Made by a program: the position numbers and the translations under genes. The notes under the pieces were generated by a model. It searched no databases, had not been told where the DNA came from, and saw nothing but the letters and a program-made list of their open reading frames with translations. Of a stretch of DNA of 64,000 nt, positions 24,430 through 34,859 are shown one piece after another. Source of the DNA: Diadema setosum (lineage: Eukaryota; Echinodermata; Echinoidea; Diadematoida; Diadematidae); the NCBI RefSeq assembly GCF_964275005.1, contig NC_092689.1, forward strand, positions 1,495,501-1,559,500, given 5' to 3'. Positions within the stretch are counted from its first letter, which is position 1; each line of letters opens with the position of its first letter.

Positions 24430-25440
24430 AAATGACTGCAAGTGGTTACAAACACATTTCGGTTTGTCAGCAAGGTGGCGAATACCTTGAACGTGAGAGG
24501 TATTGCGGAAATGAAGGGGGACCAGCTGGAGAAAAAAACAAACAAACAAACTACGCACAAGTTGGCTCAACGTACTAGGCCTAGACGAAAGCAAATGATC
24601 CGCATTAGTCCTGGTATAGGCACAATGTCCCTTCGTCTGGACACCAGAGCTCTGTGTTTTGACTGGACAAAGCACATTACCACCAAAATACATGTATGCT
24701 CGAAAATCAAAAGGACCCTATACAGGCCTTTTTAGGAGCAACCTCAAGATCTCTTCAAGGGCAATTAAGCAGACAGCGTATTTGATAAGACCTACGTCCG
24801 GCCGATTATGGAATATGCTAGCATCAACATGCAGGAGGCTGTCCAATGGCCTCTAGCTCGCGTTGTGATGACTGAAGAACCTTGTTAGAGGATTGCAATT
24901 TTGGCAATGTTGTACAAAGTACATAACAAGCTTGCCTGTGTGAAAATATCAAGACGCAACTCAAACCTTCTTCGCACGCCAAAGGATCGAGGGGCTATAG
25001 CCAGTAGTTGCTCATTCTCTCTGTCGGACCCAGTATCAACAAAACTCATTTCTGTCATAAGACCTACGTCCGGCCGATTATGGAATATGCTAGCATCAAC
25101 ATGCAGGAGGCTGTCCAATGGCATCTATAGCTCGCGTTGTGATGACTGAAGAACCTTGCTAGAGGATTGCAATTTTGGCAATGTTGTACAAAGTACACAA
25201 CAAGCTTGCCTGTGTAAAAATATCAAGACGCAACTCAAACCTTCTTCGCACGCCAAAGGATCGAGGGGCCATAGCCAGTAGTTTGCTCATTCTCTCTGTC
25301 GGACCCAGTATCAACAAAACTCATTTCTGTCGCGGACTTATATAAGATCACGGAATAGACTTCCACAGGGCAGCATCGAGACTACCTAACATCGACATCT
25401 TTGTGTCGAGGATCTCGAGTCGGGAATAATAGCCCAGCCA
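24430..25440 (+). mobile_element. LINE (CR1/L2-type) reverse transcriptase C-terminal remnant with tandem duplication
   Basis: Broken frames give WTKHITTKI, then RSNLKISSRAIKQTAY, YVRPIMEYASIN and LAMLYKVHNKLA. This is the usual order downstream of the RT active site in CR1/L2-like elements (WNKHI, YxxLVRPxLEYAS, LxMLYKIxNxLV). Stops and frameshifts make it dead. A segment of about 272 bp is duplicated in tandem inside it (24785-25056 and 25057-25331). Confidence 0.7.
24785..25331 (+). repeat. Tandem duplication within the LINE remnant
   Basis: Unit 1 (24785-25056, 272 bp) and unit 2 (25057-25331, 275 bp) both run from ATAAGACCTACGTCCGGCCG to ACTCATTTCTGTC. They differ by a few substitutions and three inserted bases, so the duplication is recent relative to the decay of the LINE. 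Confidence 0.9.
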
Positions 25441-26702
25441 ATACCATCTTTATTCTTCTTTTTTTTAATCCTCAACAAGATAAACCAACCAATGTGTATC
25501 GCCGACCTCCTTTGGAAGTGACATGGTACTAGTTGATTACAGTCACTTAACATGAAGAAGATTGAAGACTTGCGTACATCCTCTGCAGCGATTTTTTTTT
25601 GAAGTCTTATTGTATAGGATGCAAAGAAGCCAATACATGTACCTCCTTGGTCTGACCTGCTTACCCATACATTTTCTCGTATCTTGCAGTTTTCTCTCTT
25701 TCCACTTATTACTTGATGCTCTATTTGCAAAATGCGACTTCTGTAACAAGCGTTCTAACTTTCACGACGTCCACCACATGGGACATCTTTTTTTTTTCCG
25801 TCAGATTCTTTCATGTGCTTTCCAAATTAGGTCTGTTGAGATGTATATAGCTCTGTTGAAGTAAAAGAGTTAATGACTAGATGAACTTTGCTGACCGTAG
25901 ATCCATCACACTGAGAGTGAGCCTGTCGAAAATATACCACCGTAAATGGACAGTGAAAGTTGCCTGCAGATTCACTTCTTCCTCTGTGTGCTCCGGGTCC
26001 AACCCGGAAGTTTGCCTGCTAGGCGACGCCCCCTGTTACATATTGCTTATCCATATGGACATCGTACATCTATTTATTCTGAGCATACTTTCAGAATGTG
26101 TATTCACACCGGCACTTAGATCGAAAACAGGTGTTGCACGCTAGCTCAATCAGGTCTGGATTCGTGACGACCCGTGTTGTGGTCCTTTCATGTATGAAAG
26201 CCGCTTTAGGTCCATTTCAAAATTTCCGTCGAGGAAGCCACTGCAATGAACAAAAACTGTATAGTGACTGACAATATGATACAGACTGTCAATGTGAGAC
26301 TCTTAACTAAGCATTATTTTGAGGACAATTCGTACTGTATTTGACAGTCAGTCGTATGCTAATTAAAGAGCAAATAGCAACCTTTTATCTAAGTCTGATC
26401 ATGTGAAATCTCGTGATTCATGAGCTCTCTTAAATCAATTAAACTTTTGAATATCATATTTCTAGAAGGAAGAAAAGTTTTAGGCCTATATTAAGAATAA
26501 AAAAACCCTTCTTTTTATATTACTTTTGGAAGAATAAGTGAAAGTTTAAGAGGAAGAGATGACATAAAGGGCAAAAAAGAAACTGTCTTGATCCCCGTGC
26601 AAAACTTTTTATTTTGAGCCCAAGTAAAGATTACGTATAAAAGCTGAACGTCTCTATTTGTAAAAAAAAACAAAAAAAAAACAAAAAACAAAACAAAAAA
26701 AA

Positions 26703-26720
26703 CATATATATGTATATCTA

Positions 26721-26789
<69 letters not shown>

Positions 26790-26790
26790 T
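26703..26790. repeat. Compound (TATC)n(TC)n(TA)n microsatellite
   Basis: A run of ATCT units passes into about 40 bp of alternating TC and then about 25 bp of alternating TA. Confidence 0.95.
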
Positions 26791-26863
26791 CAGTGACAAT
26801 TTCCGATGCAAGGTACAGAACGAGAACTTCTAATTTCTACCAAAATGAAAATCTAGTCTTCTG

Positions 26864-27024
26864 ATTGGCTGAATGAACCAAGCTCGGGTGTTTTGAATGG
26901 ATCACACATGCATGAGGAGCGCAACCTTTAGCAGGCCAGCTGACATTTTGGTCAGATCTTCATTGACCAATCACAGCCTTTCATAGCCAAATGAAGAGGC
27001 TTGCCCTCCAGTCACAGTATAAAA
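26864..27024 (+). promoter_or_regulatory. Orphan promoter-like block (CCAAT, CCAAT, TATA)
   Basis: It contains an inverted CCAAT box (CTGATTGGCT, ATTGG at 26864-26868), a direct CCAAT box (GACCAATCAC, 26967-26971) and TATAAAA at 27018-27024. The spacing is typical of a TATA-type RNA polymerase II promoter. The first ATG downstream (27057) opens only ten codons, so no product can be named. Confidence 0.25.
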
Positions 27025-30000
27025 CTCTTCCTAATCATACACAACTCTTTTGCCCATGGCTTTCAGTTTAGGAAAAGCTTATTCTTGACACGATTAAAAT
27101 ACAAAATATAGGTACCAATAATCACATTTTGCAAAAATCATATTCAGATTTGATTGTCATGCCAAAATTATTGAGACTCAAAATTGAAATAAAACTTGCA
27201 TAATGACCACTTATAGCGAATGTTTAAGATATTTTCACACCATTTTTCTTGCCGTAAATCTCCCTATTCCCTTAACATTCTTCATGAGATAAAGCACATG
27301 TTACAAAAGAAGTGATTTTTCTCCTTAACATTATCTAATGATTACAATTTGAACAGATTCAAAGCAGCTATACAGCAAAGTAGAAATAAGTGTTCCAGAA
27401 GGGTCAAGCTCATTGTACATATAAGGACTACACTGACCATGCATAATATTCAAATGAGCTAAGGGGACCTGTTGATATAGGTTGTTATATAGTAATATGT
27501 GGCATGTATAGATGACGTAACCCTTCTCATCTGTTCTTTTGTTATTAGAATCATTTTCACGCTTTGATAATAACATTTTATATCCGATAGACCTGTCTTA
27601 TGATCACCACGCACAATACTTCTAATCCATGGTTAATAATACTGAATTATGCTTAATGTAAAAATAGATTTTAAAAACCCAATTGCAGAAGTATCATCAA
27701 AATAGGACAAAAAATTGTGGAGTTATAACGACATTTCAATGTTTCACATGTTTCACGTAATAGCTTTTTTTTTGTCACAATCACAATGAATGCACATTAG
27801 CAAGGGAAAAGACATCCTCACCTCGCAAATAATATTATTCTTCCATTGATCTATCCACGATATGATATATGATTCTTTTGTTTTGGTAGACAACGTAGCA
27901 ACTTACTTCTACATATTCCGCTGAAAGTCATCATTATAGGATACATAATAAAATAAAGCTTGTTCCTTTTTTCCTACCTTAAATAAAGAAGTCATTTAAC
28001 GAAGATCAAGATGTTAATGTGTACGTCAGAGACTTGCGAGGCATATCCTCATTTTGAAATTACATATTTTGCATTTGAATAGTATTACTATTTCGCAAAG
28101 TATGTGAATTTAAGATATTTTCTAACTTCCCTATATATCTTAAATCTAATTCTGATGAAAATGCTAACTGTATGTTTGTGCCAATATATTTTACGCTATA
28201 ATAAGACATCTTTAACTAGGAGTATAACGACATTCATAGTGGATGATACACCCTGAGAGTGTTTGTGCATTAAAAACTTGGTGCCGAATGTTTTTATCAT
28301 TATTTATTTATTCTTTACCTTTGCTGTGAGTAATAGCATTCATTCGATACTGTATGTTCAGTCGAACAGCTCATACAGTATGTCAATATGCACATTATAC
28401 ATTTATAGCGTTTAATGGTCAATGATAGACAATGTACATATAATATTAATGTCGAATACACCTTAAAAAGAATAAGTTTGACCCTCAGGATTCCTGCCGT
28501 AACGTAATCATACAAACACGAAATAGACCAAAAATATATTTACTTACGAATAAAAAGATGACATGAAAAAATTTACAATCGTGGCGGATTGGTTTCACTT
28601 TTTATGAAACATTGAAGCAAGGATTATCGTCTACCATATCACCCTGCACCTTACAGATACACTAACTTCTGTTATCAAACAGTGGAAATCTCTATTTACA
28701 AATATCTCAAGGAATAGGCAACTCGTCTTCTGTTAGTAATCAAAGAAATATGAACTCATCTTTTGAAGCTTCCGTGAATGTCTTATACCAACTAATTGTA
28801 CAAGCTATGTATGCCCTACCTCTGTACTATTGGACAAGCCAGATCAAATTTCAAGAATATACCAAGGCAACCGTGCATGGATCACGAAATCCCTTCTCAA
28901 GTCTATTAACAGAAAAAACAAAATGTTTCGTAAATGGGTACTGATAACCTTCTAAATGCTACAACAAATCTCTTTATTATTCTTTATCATAATGCTTTCT
29001 TCTTCACTCGGTACTGGGCGTGTAGCCAAGCAATTTTCTATTTCCAATGAGTCTGCTAAATCTAAGTTTGATATAAAGAGTACATGGAAGGTGATTAACA
29101 CAGCTTTGATATCCGATTTCCCATATTACATTCTTTCAGACGGGTTTTCAATACACAATTCCGTATAATGGTGGATGTATTCAATGGTTTCTTTCTCAAT
29201 ATATCTAGGATCAGATCTTGCCGGCAAATTGCCTAACTCCTCAACAATCTGATTCGTTTTTCAAGAGACAGGAATGCACAGAATTTGTTTTTGTCCCCAT
29301 ATACTGTTGACGTCAAGAAAGCAAAGCAATTATTGGATATCTAAATAACAAAAAATACAGTTACTTACGGCATTTGAAAAACCTATCTAGTGAAAAAGTT
29401 CCGGAAAAGACGAAAATCGCAAGAGTTGTCCTCATATTCAAAAACGATTAAAACATTTCTAAACGATTAACGCTTGATATATCTTCTACTTTCAATCTCA
29501 AAACATAATAAATAGATGCATAAAATATAAGAAGTAAACAATTCAAAAATACTCGTTTGAAAACAAACTCGCATTTTATGTTTGATTGCAATATTCTTTC
29601 GAATTTCCCAGTTGAGATTCAGGAAAACAAAGAAACATAAAAAAGCATAACCCACTCTTTACTAGTTTTTATTGGTGAAGTAACTCACACCGATACGACA
29701 TTTCTCTAACTGTATCGATGTTTTTCTCGATTTCATGAAGGCTTTATCAGTCAAGCCATTGTGACATCGGCTTTGTAGAGTGGTTTAGCTTTATGGTAAT
29801 TAGCTTACTAATGGAGAGCAATACGATTCCACAAAATTTAATGGTCGTGAGTCAATCACGAAACCAATTTCTTGTGGCGTCCCCCATGGTTCTCTCCTTG
29901 GCCAAATATCATTCATTTTGTACAACAATGGAATCTAAAATCGTCACAGATTCTTTCTTTTATTATGTTTTGCTGATGATACAACTTTATTTCTCACAAA

Positions 30001-30034
30001 TCTTAACTCTAATACGCTCATAAACCGTTCAACC

Positions 30035-30265
30035 GAACACTTGTGGCGTTGTTCCTAAGGTTCGATTATCCGAAAATAGAAAAGGTTCGTTATTCTTATG
30101 GTTCGTTGTTCCAAAAAGGAAACAAGAAATAAAATAGCGTACCAACGCACCGTCGGAATTACAAACTTGAGCATTTTTTTTTTTGCATTAACAAATCTTT
30201 GGAATAACCAACCTTATCTTATATTCCGAATTGCGGCGAGCCCTCGGAATGACAAACTTTTAACG
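30035..30265. mobile_element. TTCGTTATTCCGAA-type repeat element inserted in the LINE
   Basis: Words such as GGTTCGTTATTC and TTATCCGAAAA at the left are answered by inverted words (ATTCCGAATTGCGG, CTCGGAATGACAAAC) at the right. It interrupts the reading frame just after the FADD motif of the LINE. The same family of words occurs at 1270-1400. Confidence 0.45.
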
Positions 30266-31633
30266 AACTGTAACCCACTCATGTAAGATAATGAATATAA
30301 ACGTGTCCAGTCCTGAAAGTACCCATGTCCACGTTAACAAGTTATCATTCAATATTGATTTAAAAAAAACCACACAAGTTATTCCTACTCATGTAAAGAT
30401 CAACATTGATCAAAGATATCAATTTGACCCTAATCGACAGGACCAAGTTGGTGTAGGACAAAGTAGGACTCAACATTGATAGCGATTTACTTGGAAGACT
30501 CACATCAATATTATTTTTTTTTTTTCATGCCGGACATAGGAATCCTAAGCAAGCTGAAACCTGCATTTCCTAGGTGCACACACACAGAAATTACAGTTAA
30601 CTTTGATTTCTCCATATATCTTTTGTGGAATTTTAATATGGGGTAATTCATCCAAACTTTTATGTGAATCGCTTTTTCATCTTCAGTATACGCCCTATTA
30701 GAATACTTTACCATCAAAATGACCATGCGGGGTATTTATGTCAAACAATCGATATAAAACAAAACAAAACAAATAAAAGCCAAAATTCTGAAAATGTAGA
30801 TTAAGATAGCTATTGAATAGTTGCATATCTCAAGTTCATTAGCATTCGGTTTTTATCCCATGCATGTGGGTGTTGTCTTGTACTGCTCTGTTTCTACCAA
30901 GCAAATAAACTTGAGCCGAGTTGTGCTCTCGAATACCAGCCTATAAGTGTTCTCGTTCCTACTCGAAACATTTCTGGGGCTTGAAAATAAATAATTTATT
31001 TTTTTCTTGACTGGTTAGACTGTTATAAACTTGTTCTTAATGCTAAGAAAACAAATGACATGGTATTCGCGACAATACAGATAGATATCAACGAAATTAA
31101 GATTACTGTTAAAGATTTACATTTTGATCAAGTTTGTTCGATTACATTCCTTGTGACAATTGATAACAAACTTAATTGGAACGAACATACTGATTTCCTC
31201 TGCAATAGATTGTCAAAAAAATGTGGGCCGGGATATTTCATAAATTGCGATTTTTGTCAAGAAAGGTGTTGCTTCTAGTTCTTTATAATACTCTCGTATT
31301 ACCTCCTTTAAACTACTGTGCAATAGCTTGGCCAAATTCAGGTATGACCAATGCCAGGAGATGTTTTCCAAAATGTTTGATTAACTATTTTCAAATTTGT
31401 GATAACAGAAGATATGATATGAGAATCAAAGATAAATTTACACTGCCTTATGCCAGAACCATACCATCATATAATTCTATATTTCTAATGGACCCAAAAT
31501 CTGGAATGCCATTCCGGTTGAAATAAGACAGAGTTCATCGCTGAATGAGTTTAAAAGAAAATTAAGACTGCATGATTTAAATCAGTATGCCGAAAGTGTG
31601 TGATAAATTGTTCTCTTATGAAATATGTCAGAG

Positions 31634-31690
31634 AGTGTGTGTGTGTGTGTGTGTGCGTGTGTGTGTGTTTATGTGTGTGTGCGTGCGTAT
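31634..31690. repeat. (TG)n microsatellite in LINE 3'UTR
   Basis: Interrupted alternating TG runs for nearly 60 bp immediately after the LINE open reading frame. Confidence 0.9.
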
Positions 31691-31994
31691 ACACTGGTAT
31701 ATATATGTGTGTGTATCAATTCGTAAAGAAATGTTTTCGATTAATATCTTGATATTTTATGAATGAAATAGTATGGGGACAGGACTTTTCTATAAGGCAT
31801 AGCCTTTCTGTCTGTCTCCGAACACTTTCAAATGTATATTCGTAATGTTATACTGATGCTTATTGTGATCATTCTTTTCTTTGTTCACCATGGTGTTGCC
31901 AATTTTCTACATATTTCCTCTGTTTTTACTGAAAGCGTTGAATAAATCGAATCGAAAGTGAAGTGACAACAGATGGCTTTGTTTTGTTAGCTTT

Positions 31995-32840
31995 AATGGG
32001 CCGGATGCATAAACGCTAGCAATTGCTTGTGCTAGCCTTTTACTCGAATCCGTATGCATAAAAAACAAGCAATTGCTTGCGAGCATGCGAGCAGAAGCTT
32101 TTGCTAGCAAGCACAAGCAATTGCTTGCTGCCCGCAAGCAATTGCTTAGAGACCAAGCATCTGCTTAAAAACGTATGCATAAAACATACCTTTTGTTTGT
32201 TCTTGCTAGCAATTGCTTACGATTTCCCAAGCTCTGCAAAATGAGCTTGAGCTTTTGCTTAACTGGGACGTTCCCTTTCAAGTATCATTTTCATATTCAT
32301 AAAAGAAAGACCACACTTGTGCAGGAGTGGTACAAATCTGCAAGAAATTACTCCTAAGTAGTGTAAGAAACTTTTTCGTTTCAACAACGGGAATGTCCAG
32401 TGGTAAGCACGCAAAATGTGATGAGAAACAGGTAGGATGTCCGACTTCGGTGGAGAGCGAGGAGACCTCTCTCGACGTGCGATCTGGCAGATCCGGGCTA
32501 CTACAGACAAGCAGTGAAGGGAATCAGCTAGTACGTGTCTGTGTGTGTGTGTGTGTGTGTGCGTCTGTGTGTGCATTTATGAGTCAGTGTCATTTCATAG
32601 CTCTTCTGGTATGTCAGGATATGTTTCCGCACACGCATGCGCTTTCAAGTACATGCTGTCACATTCGCCTTTGTTCTTGTGTTCGCACAGGCGTGACGTC
32701 CTTTTGTTGAAAACGCAAGCAATAGGTATAAGAACAAGCAAAAGACAAGCATTGAGCTAGACCTTTTGCTGGACGAGCTTGTGCTTTTGCTTGAAGCGAT
32801 TGCTTGTAAGCAATTGCTTGTTTTATGCATTCGGCCCATT
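31995..32840. mobile_element. Harbinger-like non-autonomous TIR element
   Basis: The ends AATGGGCCGGATGCATAAA and TTTATGCATTCGGCCCATT are inverted copies, with one mismatch. The subterminal regions are dense in the palindromic word AGCAATTGCT. The GGGCCGGATGCATAA-type end is of the sort seen in PIF/Harbinger elements; that assignment is an inference, since no clean 3-bp target duplication was found. An open stretch from 32395 (MSSGKHAKCDEKQVGC) to a GTACGT donor-like site could be a captured exon. Confidence 0.6.
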
Positions 32841-33085
32841 GTATCGGGCTGGTGGCACATTATTGTTTTCTTTTCTCTTTTTTTTTCCGTCAAAAAAGAG
32901 AAGAAGAAGAAACAAAAATCTTTCCTTTGTACCCATGCTCCGTGCCGCCAATAGAGTGGTGCACCCTAATTCTGTAAATGCTAATGGGATTGCTTCGACA
33001 AATGACCGCAAGCATCATTCCTCATTCACAACTAACCAAGTGAGCAGCATTTCGCTGTCCCTTTTTACAGTGCGTATAAAAAAAA

Positions 33086-33940
33086 GGGTTATCCAACTTT
33101 GGAGGGTTACTATTTCATAATTTTCAGCTATTGAGAGCTCAATGTTGGTTGTGAGGAAAGGGGAACCCTTCCTCTTTCCATTGGTACCTAATTATGTTGA
33201 CAAACATCATGTATGGCTGAGCATATGAACTTTTTTAAGACAGCAATGACAAACTGCCCTTTTTCCAAGTTTGAGTGTCACATGCAGGAACAATGAATGT
33301 CTCACTGGATGGATGCGATCTGTCAATGAAAGTGGTCAAATTAACAGGAGAGCCTGCATGACTGCAGGCTTGTGTTTCTTCTAACCTTTTTTGGTCCATA
33401 ACCTTCATTATGGCCATGTTGTTGACAACTTGGTCACTCCCATAAAATGTTAACCCATTATCCATTTTCTCCCTTCATTAGGTGATTTTTCAAATCATGT
33501 TTTGTTGCTACGAGCTCTGCGTTGAATATGAACAGAGAAAATAGACTGTGTGGGATGGCCTTAATTGTGGGAGTGACCAAGTTATCGGACAGGTACAGGT
33601 GGCCATGTTGCAGATTTAATATGGACCACAAAATGTTAGAAGGAACCCTGAGCAGAAACCTAAACACAAACATCCTTTCCTACACGCTGGCCTGTTTATT
33701 TGGGCACTTCCGTTGACAGATCTCATCCATTCAGTGAGACATTCATTGTTCATGTATCACTCAAACTTGGAAAAGGGGCATTTGTCTTTAAAGTTCATGT
33801 TCTCAGTCATGCATGACATTATTTGTCAATATAATTAGGTACCAATGGAAAGAAGAAGAGTTCCTCTTTCCTCACAACCAAAATTGTGCTCTCCATAGCC
33901 GAAAATTAAGAAATGGCAGCCCTCCAAAGTTGGATTACTC
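33086..33940. mobile_element. Large foldback element, almost entirely palindromic
   Basis: The left arm (33086-33445) begins GGGTTATCCAACTTTGGAGG. The right arm (33564-33940) ends with the inverted equivalent CCTCCAAAGTTGGATTACTC. Matching blocks run the whole length: AACCAACATT/ACAACCAAAATTG near the ends, GGTACCTAATTA/TAATTAGGTACC, GGATG(C/A)GATCTGTCAA, and AACTTGGTCACTCCCA next to the 118-bp loop. No transposase is encoded. Confidence 0.85.
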
Positions 33941-34800
33941 TTTTTTTTTTTTTTTTTTTTTTTTTTGGGGGGGGGGATACGCACTGGTATATGTTTGGCA
34001 GCAATCATTTAGTGTGTCAAGAACAGGACAAATGTACTTCTTTAAATGTAAATTCTATTAAACACGCGGAAACATGCATTAGCCGATTATTTAATCTGAA
34101 AGATTTCACATTTAGGTACTAAACCTGGCAAACAACCTAGTGCGCAAGATGTCTAATCGTTGACTTTTTTTTTTTAATGAGATAGCGAATGTTCCATTAT
34201 TCAGTCCTGGGGTATTGATAACAAGAAAAGTTTAAATAGGTTTTTTTTTTTTTTTTTTTTTTCTTCCGTAACATATGACCAAAAAGTTCCACGCAGGAGT
34301 TCAGCATTTTCTTTTGAAATGCAGCTTAAATATTGCTGAAATGAAGAACCTCTCATTTGGTCCCAATATTATGAAAGCTCTATAGGGAAGAGTAGCTTGG
34401 AGCGTGGAAAATCAAAGCCAATGGAATGCTATGCTATAGAACCCACGCTTAATTTACACACAGTTTATAGAAATTCAACTCCCTCCCTTCTATTGTGAAT
34501 GCCTCTTATACTGCACAATAGTAGTACATATATGGCAATACTAACCGTTATTTGTCAACAGGATGTGGTTTATTTCGTTCATCATGCCATTGTATTTGAG
34601 AAATGTTTGCTGCATATACATTGTATACCCAAGAGTATTTTTGCATTTTTTTAAAGTTTGTTTTGAATATTGTGTCCCTGCTCCGCATCAAGTTTTTCTT
34701 TTTTTTTTCACACTCGAAATCTACTGGGACCTATACGCTTAACAAGCTTGCTCTTATTGCATTTCTCTAGCATTTTTACCTAACTAAAAATCTTGACAAA
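33941..34800. other. Spacer between foldback and LINE ends
   Basis: It has long T-runs at 33941-33966 (followed by a G-run) and 34241-34262, and no recognised gene. The T-run abuts the right end of the foldback. Confidence 0.6.
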
Positions 34801-34859
34801 TTGACTACCATGTTCTATGTTAGTATGTTTGTACATGTATGTTCTATCCTACTGGATAG

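Larger units (their letters stand above)
25441..28590. other. Spacer without recognised gene
   Basis: This stretch has A-rich tracts, a compound microsatellite (26703-26790) and a promoter-like block (26864-27024). The rest is plain AT-rich sequence. No coding region or mobile element is recognised, though the 5' part of the next LINE may begin near its right end. Confidence 0.5.
28600..31955 (+). mobile_element. LINE mosaic: decayed non-LTR retrotransposon(s)
   Basis: On the + strand, in shifting frames, I see a linker segment PWITKSLLKSINRKNKMF (about 28880), GVPHGSLLGQ and the RT active-site segment FADDTTLFLTN (29967-30000). An RT-distal piece ILIWGNSSK (about 30630) from a second copy follows. 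Next are VTIDNKLNWNEHTDFLCN (about 31155), LYNTLVLPPLNYCAIAW (about 31280) and a C-terminus resembling IWNAIPVEIRQSSSLNEF that ends near 31603. The 3' tail ends AATAAATCGAATCGAA (31941-31956). Multiple stops and an unrelated insertion (30035-30265) show it is inactive. Confidence 0.75.
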
